Origin: a virus
Virus record (IMG/VR): IMGVR_UViG_3300036822_000055
Location: 1 to 49,874 of that record
Direction: 5' to 3' (one strand)
DNA: 49,874 nucleotides
Below, piece by piece: positions 1 to 9,085 of the stretch; position 1 is the first letter of the stretch; each line of letters begins with the position of its first letter. The notes under the pieces were generated by a model, which saw only the letters and a list, made by a program, of their open reading frames with translations, searched no databases and was not told the DNA's origin. A program made the translations under genes and the position numbers.

Positions 1-205
1 GGTCGCCGTGGTCGCCCTGGTCGCCCTGTTCGCCTTCGCCCTGGTCGCCCTGGTCGCCTTCGCCGTCGCCCTGGTCGCCCTGGTCGCCCTGGTCGCCTTC
101 GCCGTCGCCCTGGTCGCCCTGGTCGCCCTGGTCGCCCTGGTCGCCTTCGCCGTCGCCCTGGTCGCCCTGGTCATCCTTGCCCTGGTCGCCCTGGTCATCC
201 TGTGG
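1..205 (-). repeat. Tandem 9-bp coding repeat (Asp-Gln-Gly units)
   Basis: The plus strand repeats GCCCTGGTC with variants such as GCCTTCGCC and GTGGTC. Read on the minus strand it encodes (D-Q-G)n with G-D-G-E variants in the linker of the CobT-like protein. The same repeat fills 49686-49874, so the window boundary lies inside one array. True copy number is unknown because such arrays collapse in assembly. Confidence 0.95.
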
Positions 206-922
206 CTTGGTCGGCGGCTTGGGTGGCTGTTGCTGCTGTTGCTGCTGTTGCTGCTGTTGCGCCTGTTCCATCCGCACCAGTTCTTGCGCCAGTCTGACAA
301 CCGCGTCGGTGTTCTTGCATCGCTTGAGACGCGCAAGCGCATGGTTCACTAGCTGGGCCACGTCCTTGGACATGTTGGCGCGCAAGTGCCCCGCGGCTGG
401 GATCGAATAGCCGTTCGCCATGCGCCCCAAGACTGAGGCGACGAAAGGCGCATCGTGCACGCGGGCGCCGATGGTCAGACCTTGCTTGGCGGCAGTCTCC
501 AGTGATTGGACGTGCAAGTGATTGCACATCGCCGCCAGCACGTTGCGCAACGCAGGGAAGGCGCCGTGCTTAATCTCCACGTTCTCAATGCGCACATCGC
601 ACAGACAGTTGGTCCATATCCGCACGCGGTCTCCCGCACGGCATGCCCTTTCCCATGCGGCAGGATCTGTGTGCAGCACATGACAGCACTCATGGGCGAT
701 AAACGCGACAAGCCTATCAGCTTCGCCGCGTGTCAAAAGGCTATCGGGTGGGAGCGTCGGCATATTCAGCGTGATAACGGGCGTGCGGCTGTTGTGTTCG
801 ATAGACGCCGTGCGTCCGCCATCCGTGGTGACGTTCACAATCCGATTGCGAACGCCGCGCGTGGCCAGGATCTTAACGGCCGTTTCATGCGTCGCATGAA
901 CAACTTCAATGTAGCGTGGCAT
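1..922 (-). CDS. CobT-like metallopeptidase/VWA protein, N-terminal part (runs off window start)
   Basis: This is the N-terminal ~306 residues of a protein whose C-terminal part lies at 48702-49874 on the same strand. The ATG (922-920) follows AAAGGACACC. Residues 77-81 read HECCH, an HExxH zinc-site motif followed by VLHTD, as in CobT-type and DUF2201-type metallopeptidase domains. A poly-Gln tract (from 260-227) and a Pro/Lys linker follow, then Asp-Gln-Gly repeats to the window edge. In aerobic cobaltochelatase, CobT partners the AAA+ subunit CobS, and a CobS-like gene ends 22 nt upstream, so the two are probably one operon. No CobN-like subunit is visible, so real cobalt insertion is doubtful; a general AAA+/VWA remodelling pair is an alternative. 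The family is fairly certain, the function is inferred. Confidence 0.75.
   Translation of the reverse strand, partial: MPRYIEVVHATHETAVKILATRGVRNRIVNVTTDGGRTASIEHNSRTPVITLNMPTLPPDSLLTRGEADRLVAFIAHECCHVLHTDPAAWERACRAGDRVRIWTNCLCDVRIENVEIKHGAFPALRNVLAAMCNHLHVQSLETAAKQGLTIGARVHDAPFVASVLGRMANGYSIPAAGHLRANMSKDVAQLVNHALARLKRCKNTDAVVRLAQELVRMEQAQQQQQQQQQQQPPKPPTKPQDDQGDQGKDDQGDQGDGEGDQGDQGDQGDQGDGEGDQGDQGDQGDGEGDQGDQGEGEQGDQGDHGD
227..260 (-). repeat. Gln-codon repeat (CTGTTGCTG units)
   Basis: Tandem CTG/TTG triplets on the plus strand give alternating CAG and CAA codons on the minus strand, a run of about eleven glutamines. It joins the metallopeptidase-like domain to the acidic Asp-Gln-Gly linker. 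Mixed CAA/CAG codons in a 9-bp period suggest slippage-driven expansion. Confidence 0.9.
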
Positions 923-944
923 GGGTGTGGTGTCCTTTGATCGA

Positions 945-2483
945 TCAGGGTGCGTCGGGGAAGTCGATTGCCGCGGCGCGTCCTGCAGCGGTCGGATTAG
1001 TCTTGGATGGATCGGGCGCAGTCTTGGCGTTCACGTTCAAGGCGCGTGCGACCGCGTCCCGGTCGTATGCCAACAAACACTGTTCACGCAGCGTTTCCAC
1101 GTCCTGTTCTGCCGCACAGTTCAGCACTGCAGCTTGAAACGCGTATTCCGCGTCTACGCCATCGATCAGTAGTTCGGTCCATGCCAGCAAGCGACGAAGC
1201 CCGATGCCATGGGACAACGTCTGGTCGTTCGCTGCAGCGCGCGTAACAGTTGCGGCTGAAACCAACAGTTGGGCCAGTTCTGCGGGACAACCGGTATAGG
1301 CGCAGATAACGCCTATCTCTTGGTCCATCGGCAGATAGTCGACATGCACGCGCACGCCGAACCTGTCGAGGAACGCAGCATTGAGCCGATTGGTATCGGT
1401 ATAGCCTTTGCGCGATCCGCCCCCCGTCCCGTTGGTATTGTCGGTTGTCAGAAAGATCACGCCCGGTGCCACGCATACGCGCCGCCCGGTCTCGGCGATG
1501 AATAGCTGGCGATTGGCCAGGACGTTCTGCATGACAAATAGCGCGCCGGGACGTGCAACGGATGGTTCGTCCAAGCAGACCACGCAACCGGGTGTTTGGA
1601 TGGCACGCGTTAGCTGTCCGTCCTGCCATGTCACGCCGCCCGATGCATCGGGCACTGTCATGCCGACAAGCGTCGACGCGTCGGTCCCAGTGTCACATGA
1701 GATAAGCGCAAACGGGCGTCCGGTCCGTGCGGCGATCTGTTGCGCCATTTCGGTTTTACCGGTCCCCGCGGGACCGTAAAGCATGACGTTGCGACCGCGC
1801 GCCAACTGGGACAACGCAACTTCGGTGCCCGGGTGTGGCCATACGTATTTGTCGTTTACCTTGGGCGTGTCGGGGTGCGAACCGTCCCACATCGCGGTTG
1901 TGCGCTTCGCCATGGTCCCCGCGACGTCAAACAACTTGCGCCATGTCTCGCTTTGCCCGGTTTGCTTCGCGACGTGCACTGGTCGCGCGCCGGCGGTCAG
2001 CATCGGCACTTCAATGGGAACCTCAACGCGAACCTCAACGGGCGGCTTGCGGGCTTCCGTGACCAGTGCACGCAGCCTGTCGTCAAGGATGCCAAATCCG
2101 CCCGTCATGATCAGACTGCGGATGGTTTGCACTTCGCTTTCGATCGCGGCGGCTATCGTCGCGTCTATCGTCGTATCGATCGCGTCGACTGTGTTCGTGT
2201 CGGTTGTGTCCATCGGGGTGGTTTCCTGGTCGTCCTGGTTGTCCTGGTCGTTCTGGTCCGCCTTGGCGCGATGAGCCTTCAGCGCGGTTGCGACCGCGCC
2301 AACAGCGCGCAACGCCGTGGCTGTCACGCCGTCATGGTCTACGCCGAGAGCGTCTAGGCCGGCTTTCAACTGGTCCAGCGTCAAATCATTGACGCGCCGG
2401 CCGTTCAATACGCTGTCGGCGTTGGGGTGGGTGCGGAGCGCGTGACGCAATGCGCCTCGCGCAACGTGCGATGGGTAAGCCAT
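945..2483 (-). CDS. CobS/MoxR-like AAA+ ATPase
   Basis: This 512-residue protein is a cytoplasmic AAA+ ATPase of the CobS/MoxR group. The N-terminal ~60 residues form a CobS-type small helical domain, followed by an Asp/Thr/Gln-rich low-complexity linker. The ATPase core has Walker A (GPAGTGKTEM), Walker B (VVCLDEPS) and a sensor-1 region (FLTTDNTNG) with the CobS-like insert before a DRFGVRVHVDYLP segment. ATG 2483 follows AAGGGACACCAC. It is the first gene of a leftward pair with the CobT-like gene, 22 nt apart. Such ATPases act with VWA-domain partners to insert metals or remodel proteins. The phage target is unknown. Codon use seems less G/C-biased than in the structural genes, and the GGGACCA word occurs only once, so the module may have a different origin. 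Confidence 0.85.
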   Translation of the reverse strand: MAYPSHVARGALRHALRTHPNADSVLNGRRVNDLTLDQLKAGLDALGVDHDGVTATALRAVGAVATALKAHRAKADQNDQDNQDDQETTPMDTTDTNTVDAIDTTIDATIAAAIESEVQTIRSLIMTGGFGILDDRLRALVTEARKPPVEVRVEVPIEVPMLTAGARPVHVAKQTGQSETWRKLFDVAGTMAKRTTAMWDGSHPDTPKVNDKYVWPHPGTEVALSQLARGRNVMLYGPAGTGKTEMAQQIAARTGRPFALISCDTGTDASTLVGMTVPDASGGVTWQDGQLTRAIQTPGCVVCLDEPSVARPGALFVMQNVLANRQLFIAETGRRVCVAPGVIFLTTDNTNGTGGGSRKGYTDTNRLNAAFLDRFGVRVHVDYLPMDQEIGVICAYTGCPAELAQLLVSAATVTRAAANDQTLSHGIGLRRLLAWTELLIDGVDAEYAFQAAVLNCAAEQDVETLREQCLLAYDRDAVARALNVNAKTAPDPSKTNPTAAGRAAAIDFPDAP

Positions 2484-2566
2484 GTGGTGTCCCTTGTGTC
2501 AGTGTGTGGTGTCGTGGTGTCGTGTCGTTGGGCGCAGTAGCCCGGACCGTTCTTAGGACAAGACAC
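2484..2566. promoter_or_regulatory. Divergent intergenic region with GGTGTCGT direct repeats
   Basis: This gap separates the leftward cobS-like gene from the rightward structural operon. GGTGTCGT occurs twice in tandem (2508-2515, 2516-2523), the second extending to GGTGTCGTGTC (2516-2526). The same 11-mer occurs exactly at 15861 and 41034. No convincing -35/-10 pair was found. A role as operator or promoter element for both directions is inferred from position and recurrence. Confidence 0.45.
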
Positions 2567-3043
2567 ATGGCAGGACAAGGAAAAACCCAGCAAATTGGCG
2601 AGGTTTCGCGATGGGGTGGGTGGCGCGGCTCGCCGAACTCCATCGCGGCCCTCATGCGATGTCAGGTGGCATACCGGGACCAGCGCCACTGCAAGCGATG
2701 TCGAGGGATCGCCATGCGTGGCTCGGACTACTGTGCGTGGCACTCGGGACTACGCGCGGCGACGGATGCGGCGGGACGCGGCGAAAGCCGGTTGCTGTCC
2801 CGCATGGAAGCGGCGGGTTTGCTGCCGCTGGACCTACTCGGGTTGCCGGTCTGGCGCGATCTCACGCGGTTGCCGCGGCGCGATCGGTCGCCGATGCGGC
2901 TGGCGCTGGTTCTGGCATGGGATAAGCGGGACCGCGAGCCGTTGCACTGGGCCAGGATGCAGCGGAAAGCCTACCACCTGGCGGAGAACGCGCCGCGCCA
3001 GGTGCGCCAGGTGGAGAAGACGCCGTGGCTCGCAAACGTCTGA
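2567..3043 (+). CDS. Hypothetical protein with Cys/His zinc-finger-like motif
   Basis: This is a 158-residue protein; ATG 2567 was chosen over an upstream in-frame start because it follows AGGACA at a suitable distance and leaves the divergent promoter free. Around residues 43-59 it has CKRC, then CAWHSG, a Cys-x2-Cys...Cys-x2-His pattern like the small zinc motifs of phage packaging and HNH-type proteins, but no nuclease motif is present. The C-terminal half is rich in Arg and Trp and is probably helical and nucleic-acid binding. It is the first gene of the long rightward operon and overlaps the next by 19 nt. Its place just before a TerS candidate suggests a packaging role, which is a guess. 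Confidence 0.7.
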   Translation: MAGQGKTQQIGEVSRWGGWRGSPNSIAALMRCQVAYRDQRHCKRCRGIAMRGSDYCAWHSGLRAATDAAGRGESRLLSRMEAAGLLPLDLLGLPVWRDLTRLPRRDRSPMRLALVLAWDKRDREPLHWARMQRKAYHLAENAPRQVRQVEKTPWLANV

Positions 3044-3354
3044 GACCACTGGTCCCGCGGCGGGGCAAAGCGGGGACCAGTGGTCCCGTTGCGTCCACAG
3101 CACAGAACAAGACAAAAACAGGCGGTTTTGCTGCCCGGGCGGCCCTATCCGATGTGCTTGCGGACCGACAATCTCCGGCCTCCGCCAGGGTGTTTGCGGC
3201 GCGCACCCTGGCTGAGATGGATGGTGCGATAGGGCGGCATCAGGCGCCCCCATCGAACCTCGGCGCGACGCCTCTTGCTCAGCTGTCCCGGGACGAGCTG
3301 GTAGCTGAGCTGGGCAGGCTTCGGGCACTGATTGAGCTGGGACTGGTCCGCTAA
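3025..3354 (+). CDS. Small basic protein, possible terminase small subunit
   Basis: A 109-residue protein starting at GTG 3025 with GGAG about 8 nt upstream. The N-terminal ~30 residues are basic and disordered-looking. The rest is helical, with a segment ARTLAEMDGAIGRHQ and a C-terminal LSRDELVAELGRLRAL helix like those in small proteins annotated near podovirus terminases. In small terminases an N-terminal DNA-binding part is followed by an oligomerisation helix, which fits. However, the large terminase lies 8 kb downstream behind the tail-fibre cassette, so adjacency does not support the assignment. An unrelated DNA-binding protein is equally possible. Confidence 0.55.
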   Translation: MARKRLRPLVPRRGKAGTSGPVASTAQNKTKTGGFAARAALSDVLADRQSPASARVFAARTLAEMDGAIGRHQAPPSNLGATPLAQLSRDELVAELGRLRALIELGLVR

Positions 3355-3614
3355 GCCCTTGGTCCTGCTGGCATGTTGTCTTCCTCGCCAGGGGAGAGAC
3401 GCTGGTCCCGCTGGTCCCGGGACCGGGCGCCCCGGGCTTGCCGCCCCCTCCAGGGGGTCGCGCCCCGCCGCGTTGAACCCATGATCCTTTGGGTCCGCAA
3501 ACGCGCACCGCCTCAACTTTCGTTACGCTCGTGGAGGGGGGCGCCGAAAACAGCTGTTTGCTTTCAGTGTCTTGCCATGTGTAGGGTGTTGTCTGCCCTT
3601 ACGGGGGAGACACA
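3355..3614 (+). promoter_or_regulatory. Intergenic region upstream of the tail-fibre genes
   Basis: This 260-nt gap has no gene I can support. It holds a GC hairpin (CCCCCT cc AGGGGG, 3444-3457), a 12-bp palindrome AAACAGCTGTTT (3548-3559), a weak promoter-like pair TTGCTT/TGTAGG around 3558-3585, and one GGTGTTGT half-site (3585-3592) just before the Shine-Dalgarno GGGGGAG of the first fibre gene. A terminator for the small genes followed by a late promoter is plausible but unproven. Confidence 0.35.
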
Positions 3615-6104
3615 ATGTCGGCTGTTCTGGAGCCGCGGGCAACGGCACCCATGCCTGCGCCGCCGGTGCGGCAGTACTCGTTCACCGACTGGCAGGTGAA
3701 TAACCCGACTGCGCCACCCCCCGGCGACCGCATGGACGCCGAATACGATCGTGGCAATCAGTCGATCACCGATACCATCACCTGGGCCTCGATCTCGTTG
3801 AACACGGACGGCTCGATCCGTGACGCCATAATCGGCCAAAACAACCTGGTCTCAGGGCTGTTTGATGATGTCGCGCAAGGCATTATCGATCAGGTCCAGC
3901 CGATGGTCGACGACGCGCAAAGCTATGCGACGGCCGCGCAGACCTCGGCCTCGGATGCCGAGACGGCGGCCACGGCGGCAGGTGTCTCGAACACCGCGGC
4001 GCAGGCGGCGGCATCCACGGCGCAGACGGCGTCGACCGGCGCGGCGAACCAGGCGCTCGCGGCCGCCAGCTCCGCCGTGACGGCGAAGAACGCGGCCGCG
4101 GATGCGCTGAACGCGGCAGACGATGCCGCCGGCGACCTGGCCGCGTCGACCGACTATGCGGTGCTGACCCAGGCGTGGGCCGAGCACATGCCGGACCCGA
4201 TCCCGCCCAATATCCTGGCGATCATGGGCATCACCGGGGACCACTGGTCCTCCCGTTGGTGGGCCAACAAGGCGGCCAATGCGTTCGGCGAACTGGCCTC
4301 GCTCTATCTCGGGGCCTGGCCGGCGCCGCCCAGCTCGACGCCGACCGGCGATAAGATCCCGCCGGGCGCGATCTACTACAACACGACCTCGGGCCAGCCG
4401 TTTGTCTGGGACGGCACCGAGTGGGTGCCGTTCTTCTCGCCGACCAAAGCCTATCTGCTGACCCTGCTGTATCGCGCCACGGCGGGCCAGACGGTGTTTC
4501 CGCTGACCGTGCCGGATCTCGGTCAGCAGACTTACGCGATCTCGCAGACCGAGGCGGAACCGCTGGAGGTTTACGTCAACGGCGCGCGGTTGCCGCAGGA
4601 CGCGCCGAACCCCGGCAACGGTGACTGGAACCTGGACGCGGCCACGTCGACGGTCACCTTCCTGGCGCCGCTGAGCGTCGGGTCGATGGTGCAGATCGAC
4701 ATCATGGCGCCGACGTCGTTGCTGTCGCCATCACGCGTGCAGACCCAGGCGTTGCTGGATTTCAACATCGACCCGGCGACCGGCAACCCAGGGCAGATCG
4801 ACGGCACGCGGGCGACCTTCCCTTTGGCGCTGCCTGATAAAACGCCGGTGACGGTAAACTCGGCGCAGGAGCTGTTCGTCTCGCTTGACGGCGTCGTGCA
4901 GCAGCCTGGCACCGACTTCAACGTCAACAGCACCACGATCACGTTCGGCGAGGCGCCGACGATTGGCGCGCGGGCGTGGAGCACCTGGTATGGCGCTGGG
5001 GGCACCACCGTTGTGGATTACCTGCCGCTGACCGGCGGCACACTGACCGGCGCGCTGACGATCAACAGCGGCACTGACCCAACGCTCTACATCACCAGTT
5101 CCAACACTGGGGTCTGGCCTGGCGTGATCATTGACGGTGCCGCCGGCTACCTTCAGAGCATCGTAAACGGTCATCCGCGCTGGGAGATCGACCTCGGCGA
5201 TGGCGTCGCGGAAACCGGCAGCAACACCGGATCGAATTTTGGGATCTTCCGTTACGACGACGCGGGGAACGGCCTTGATCCTAATTATGTGTTGTTCATC
5301 TCACGCGAAACCGGCCTCGTGACGCTGGCCGCCGGCCTGACCGTCACCGGACTGGTAACCACTGACCCGCCGCCGATCACGACCGGCGTATGGAACGGCT
5401 ATCAGATCGGGTTGAACATGCTGGGCAACGCCGCTCAATATGGTTCGGCGATGGTCTTCGGTGGACCGGCGACCGACCCCTTCGCCTTCGCCTGGCTGCG
5501 CTACAACGATGCGCTGTATCTCTCGACCATGCCGGCGCTGGATGACACCAGCGGCACGTATAGCGAAATCGACCTTGTGGCGTTCTCGCAAACCAACGTC
5601 CACGTTTTAACCGATATCATCGTCGATGGCGCGGCACTCTTTAACGGCAACGCGACCGTTGGCGGCGGCCTGACCGTCATCGGACCAATAACCACTGAGG
5701 CTGATCCGGCGATCACTGGCGTCTCTGTGGACATCGAGGCCACCGGGGATATCAACACGGGCTGGGCGTATTTGTATACCGCCAATCAAACCGGCACGGC
5801 TGACGCCGGTGAGGCCGGCGTCGGCACTGGCAGCACAGATCAAGGCAACGGCGGCACGGTTTATGTATATACTGCCAACTCCAATACTGGCAGCAGCGGG
5901 AGCGTATTTATCTATTCCGGCAACACTGGCGGCGCTGCCGGCAAGGTCTGCGGTGACGTCAAGATCTGGACCGGGTCCGCCCCCAACGGCGCGACCCCGG
6001 GCAACCTGCTTCTACCGGGTCTCCCGACGGCTGATCCCCACCGCGCTGGCGCGGTCTGGGCCGATGCCGCAGCTGCTTTTGCGATGAAGGTGTCCCAGGG
6101 ATGA
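3615..6104 (+). CDS. Tail fibre/adaptor protein
   Basis: An 829-residue structural protein with a strong Shine-Dalgarno (GGGGGAG) 4 nt before the ATG. Residues ~1-80 resemble the particle-binding N-terminal region of podovirus fibres. Residues ~85-190 are an Ala/Ser/Thr-rich coiled-coil stalk. The middle (~240-480) has repeated beta segments of the type VFPLTVPDL...VYVNGARLPQD, typical of phage fibre modules. A LPLTGGTLTGALTI repeat follows near 475, and the C-terminus is Gly/Thr/Asn-rich and beta-helical in character. There is no S74 chaperone, unlike the next two proteins, so it may be the connector that carries them or a fibre trimerising on its own. Its stop overlaps the next start by 4 nt (ATGA). 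Confidence 0.85.
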   Translation: MSAVLEPRATAPMPAPPVRQYSFTDWQVNNPTAPPPGDRMDAEYDRGNQSITDTITWASISLNTDGSIRDAIIGQNNLVSGLFDDVAQGIIDQVQPMVDDAQSYATAAQTSASDAETAATAAGVSNTAAQAAASTAQTASTGAANQALAAASSAVTAKNAAADALNAADDAAGDLAASTDYAVLTQAWAEHMPDPIPPNILAIMGITGDHWSSRWWANKAANAFGELASLYLGAWPAPPSSTPTGDKIPPGAIYYNTTSGQPFVWDGTEWVPFFSPTKAYLLTLLYRATAGQTVFPLTVPDLGQQTYAISQTEAEPLEVYVNGARLPQDAPNPGNGDWNLDAATSTVTFLAPLSVGSMVQIDIMAPTSLLSPSRVQTQALLDFNIDPATGNPGQIDGTRATFPLALPDKTPVTVNSAQELFVSLDGVVQQPGTDFNVNSTTITFGEAPTIGARAWSTWYGAGGTTVVDYLPLTGGTLTGALTINSGTDPTLYITSSNTGVWPGVIIDGAAGYLQSIVNGHPRWEIDLGDGVAETGSNTGSNFGIFRYDDAGNGLDPNYVLFISRETGLVTLAAGLTVTGLVTTDPPPITTGVWNGYQIGLNMLGNAAQYGSAMVFGGPATDPFAFAWLRYNDALYLSTMPALDDTSGTYSEIDLVAFSQTNVHVLTDIIVDGAALFNGNATVGGGLTVIGPITTEADPAITGVSVDIEATGDINTGWAYLYTANQTGTADAGEAGVGTGSTDQGNGGTVYVYTANSNTGSSGSVFIYSGNTGGAAGKVCGDVKIWTGSAPNGATPGNLLLPGLPTADPHRAGAVWADAAAAFAMKVSQG

Positions 6105-9085
6105 GTTCGCGCAATTTCAGCCTGGCGCAAGCCCCCAACAACGGCATCACCGTGCTGCCGGATCTCAGCACCATCACGCCACCGCCGAACTATGTTCTGG
6201 TGGTCAAGGATGTCGTTAATAACATCGTATATACCGAGTTTGCTGACGCCTCGATCGCGCTGGCCGCAGTGCCGGAGGCACCACAGGATGGCGCGATCTA
6301 CGGCCGCGGCGACGGTAGCTGGGTCCCGGCGCTGCCGCTGACTGGCGGCGTGCTGACCGGGTTGTTGACGCTCTCGGCGGATCCGGTCGCCAACCTGGAC
6401 GCCGCGACCAAGCAGTATGTCGACAACATAATTTTCCGCGCCGGCGGTCCGTTCCTGCAGCTAGGCGGCGGCACCTTGACGGGACCACTGGTCCTGCATG
6501 CAGATCCGGCAGTCGTCCTGGGCGCGGCGACCAAGCAGTATGTCGACGCGGTGCGCGCCGCCATCCCGGGCGGTGCACCGGTGCAGAGTGTCGCCGGGCA
6601 CACCGGCGTGGTGGTGTTGACGCACAACGACATCACTGACTGGGCGGCGCAGCTCGCGCCGTATGCGCTGACCGGTCAGGTGCCGATCGCGGCGACCGCG
6701 TTACCGCTGATGGATGGCGCTGCCGCGGTTGGCGCCGCGGCGGGATGGGCGCGCGGCGATCACGTGCATCCGTCCGATGCGACACGGCTCGCGCTGACCG
6801 GTGGCACGATGACCGGCGGGATCAGCTTCGGCTCAACGGCCGGGGCCACGCCCAGCGATTTCAGCCATCATCTGATGCTGTGGAACCCGGGTTATGGCAT
6901 CTCGATCACGTCCAACCGGCTGAACATCGTCACTGGGGGCCAGGTTTTCTTCAGCATCGGTAACACCGACATCGCCAGCTTTGCGGCTGGCGGCCTGTTC
7001 ATGGCCGGGGCCAATACGGTGACGTTGGGGGCAGACCCGACCGCCAATCTGCAAGCTGCGACGAAGCAATACGTCGACCTGAATAAAACCCGCGGCCTTG
7101 TAGACGTATCGACCAACGCAGCAGCGCCGACCGTAGCGCAGACGGATTACGCCTACATCTACATCTACGGTTCGCCGACCGGACCCGCTGCCATCACGAT
7201 GCCGGTCGCGACCACGGTGCGCGTGTTGTGGACGATGAACAACACAACCGCCCAACCGGTGACGATCCAGGGCACCAGCGGTGGCACCATCACGATCCCC
7301 TCTGGCGCCTCGCAGGGCGTGTGGACCGACACCGCCGGCATCTATCCGCTCTATAATGCAGGGGTGACCAGGGCGCCTGGCGACAACACGACCTTTTGGG
7401 CGACCACCGCGTTCGTGCACGGCTATTTGCCACTCGTAGGCGGCACTGTGACCGGGGCGCTGATCCTCGCCGCTGATCCCGCTGTCGCGCTTGGTGCTGC
7501 GACCAAGCAATACGTCGACGCGCACAGCGGTGGTCTCACCGAAGCGCCCACCGATGGCTTCGCCTATGGCCGCGTGAGCGCCGCGTGGGCGCGTGTGCTG
7601 CCGCTCACCGGCGGCGCCTTGAGCGGCAGTCTCGGTGTCGGCCAGCCAATCCCGGCGAACAACGCCACCGCGTATGCCTCGTTGTTTGCGAACGGGGTGG
7701 TGGCTGCCCAAAATCTGGCCGTTAATGCCTACATCGATACAACGGGCACTTGGCATTACCTGGCCGCAGCTCCAGCAGCGGTCCTTGCGACCCTGACCGC
7801 TGGTGCGGGCGGCGTTGAGCTATTCCCCTTTGCGTCCGGCGCGGCTGGTGCGGCCGTCACCTGGGGACCCGCCTTTGTGTTCGATGCGCACGGCAATTTC
7901 GGTCTCGGCGTCGCGCCGCCGGCGGGCCAGTCGACGCCTAGCGCCACGGGGGGTTGGCTGTTTGGTTGGGGCCTCACAGCAGGGAACTGGGGCAGCAACG
8001 TCTACTATGGCAGTGATGCCAACTGGCACTATTTGGCCGCCGGTGTTGCACTGCTCATCACGCAGGGTTCGCCCGGCTGGGGCTGGATAGTGGCGCCGAC
8101 CGGTGTCGCGGGTGCTGTCGCGTCGATGCAACAGGCGATGTCGCTCAGTCCCGCCGGCCAGCTGGTCACAAAAGCCGGCATCTATGCGATGAACGATGGA
8201 GGCTTCGGCCTCGCGTCGGACGCAACCTATAAATATCACATCTGGCAAAGCGGGTGGCAGGACAGTTGGCGCATTTCGGACGGACTGCGCATCTGGGGAT
8301 CGCCGTCGGCCAACGCGATGACGCTCGATGGTTCGGGCAATCTCGGGGTGGCGGGCGCCTTCAACGCGGCCGGCATCGTGACCGGCAGCAATTTTATGAG
8401 CAACGGCGGCTATTTCTTTGTCGCCGCCAACAGCGCCTATTATTTCGGTCGCAACCCATCGAACGGCTACTGGTATATCGTCAATAACAACGCGACCATG
8501 TTCACGCTGGATACCGGCGGCGCTCTGACCCTCGCTGGCAGCGTCAACGCCGGCGGCAACCTCACTTCCCGCAACGGGGGAAGCGTTCTCGGTGCCGGTG
8601 GCAATGGCGTCATCCTGCAGTTCGCACCCAGTTGGTATTTTGATTGGAACGGCACCAACGGCACCTTGACCTGGATCGTCGCCGGCGGCACTGCCGTGGA
8701 GTGGATGGATAGTAGCGGCAACACGACGCAACTCGGTGCCTGCTACGCGACGGCATATCCTGGTCCATCCGATGCACGGCTCAAGCGGAACATCCAACCG
8801 TGGGCGCGCGGTCTGGCAGCGGTGGTCCAGCTGCAGCCGGTCAGTTTCGAGTATAACGGCGAGGGCGGCCTGTTCGATGACGGCGTGACGCGTTTTGGTT
8901 TCGTCGCGCAGGACGCAGAGGCATATCTGCCCGAGGCGGTGCATGTCATGCCGCCGCCGTCTGCATCGGTGCAGAACCCCCTGTCGAACCAACTGGCGTT
9001 TGACAACGGCACGCTGATCGCCGCGATGGTCAACGCCATCAAGGAACTCGCCACGCGCGTCACCGCGCTGGAGGCGCACGCATGA
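6101..9085 (+). CDS. Tail fibre with C-terminal S74 intramolecular chaperone
   Basis: This 994-residue fibre protein is translationally coupled (ATGA) to the previous gene. It carries several copies of a fibre repeat: a PLTGGxxTGxLxLxADP strand followed by AATKQYVD, near residues 85-110, 120-150, 305-330 and 445-470. The centre contains glycine- and aromatic-rich repeats with the pattern ANWHYLAAG or TWHYLAAA, probably receptor-binding beta structure. The C-terminus is a Peptidase_S74 domain with the catalytic Ser890 and Lys895 in SDARLK, then FGFVAQDAEAYLPEAV and a terminal coiled coil. In this family the chaperone drives trimerisation and then cuts itself off at the serine. Only one GGGACCA word occurs here, unlike the later structural genes, which suggests recent exchange. 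Confidence 0.92.
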   Translation: MSSRNFSLAQAPNNGITVLPDLSTITPPPNYVLVVKDVVNNIVYTEFADASIALAAVPEAPQDGAIYGRGDGSWVPALPLTGGVLTGLLTLSADPVANLDAATKQYVDNIIFRAGGPFLQLGGGTLTGPLVLHADPAVVLGAATKQYVDAVRAAIPGGAPVQSVAGHTGVVVLTHNDITDWAAQLAPYALTGQVPIAATALPLMDGAAAVGAAAGWARGDHVHPSDATRLALTGGTMTGGISFGSTAGATPSDFSHHLMLWNPGYGISITSNRLNIVTGGQVFFSIGNTDIASFAAGGLFMAGANTVTLGADPTANLQAATKQYVDLNKTRGLVDVSTNAAAPTVAQTDYAYIYIYGSPTGPAAITMPVATTVRVLWTMNNTTAQPVTIQGTSGGTITIPSGASQGVWTDTAGIYPLYNAGVTRAPGDNTTFWATTAFVHGYLPLVGGTVTGALILAADPAVALGAATKQYVDAHSGGLTEAPTDGFAYGRVSAAWARVLPLTGGALSGSLGVGQPIPANNATAYASLFANGVVAAQNLAVNAYIDTTGTWHYLAAAPAAVLATLTAGAGGVELFPFASGAAGAAVTWGPAFVFDAHGNFGLGVAPPAGQSTPSATGGWLFGWGLTAGNWGSNVYYGSDANWHYLAAGVALLITQGSPGWGWIVAPTGVAGAVASMQQAMSLSPAGQLVTKAGIYAMNDGGFGLASDATYKYHIWQSGWQDSWRISDGLRIWGSPSANAMTLDGSGNLGVAGAFNAAGIVTGSNFMSNGGYFFVAANSAYYFGRNPSNGYWYIVNNNATMFTLDTGGALTLAGSVNAGGNLTSRNGGSVLGAGGNGVILQFAPSWYFDWNGTNGTLTWIVAGGTAVEWMDSSGNTTQLGACYATAYPGPSDARLKRNIQPWARGLAAVVQLQPVSFEYNGEGGLFDDGVTRFGFVAQDAEAYLPEAVHVMPPPSASVQNPLSNQLAFDNGTLIAAMVNAIKELATRVTALEAHA

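Noticed and set aside
1-205. Terminal repeats as a possible CRISPR array
   Set aside because: The units are 9 bp, have no spacers, keep an open reading frame and encode Asp-Gln-Gly.
8-352. Plus-strand ORF of Val/Ala/Leu repeats looking like a membrane protein
   Set aside because: It is the antisense reading of the Asp-Gln-Gly array; hydrophobicity is forced by the repeat and there is no ribosome site.
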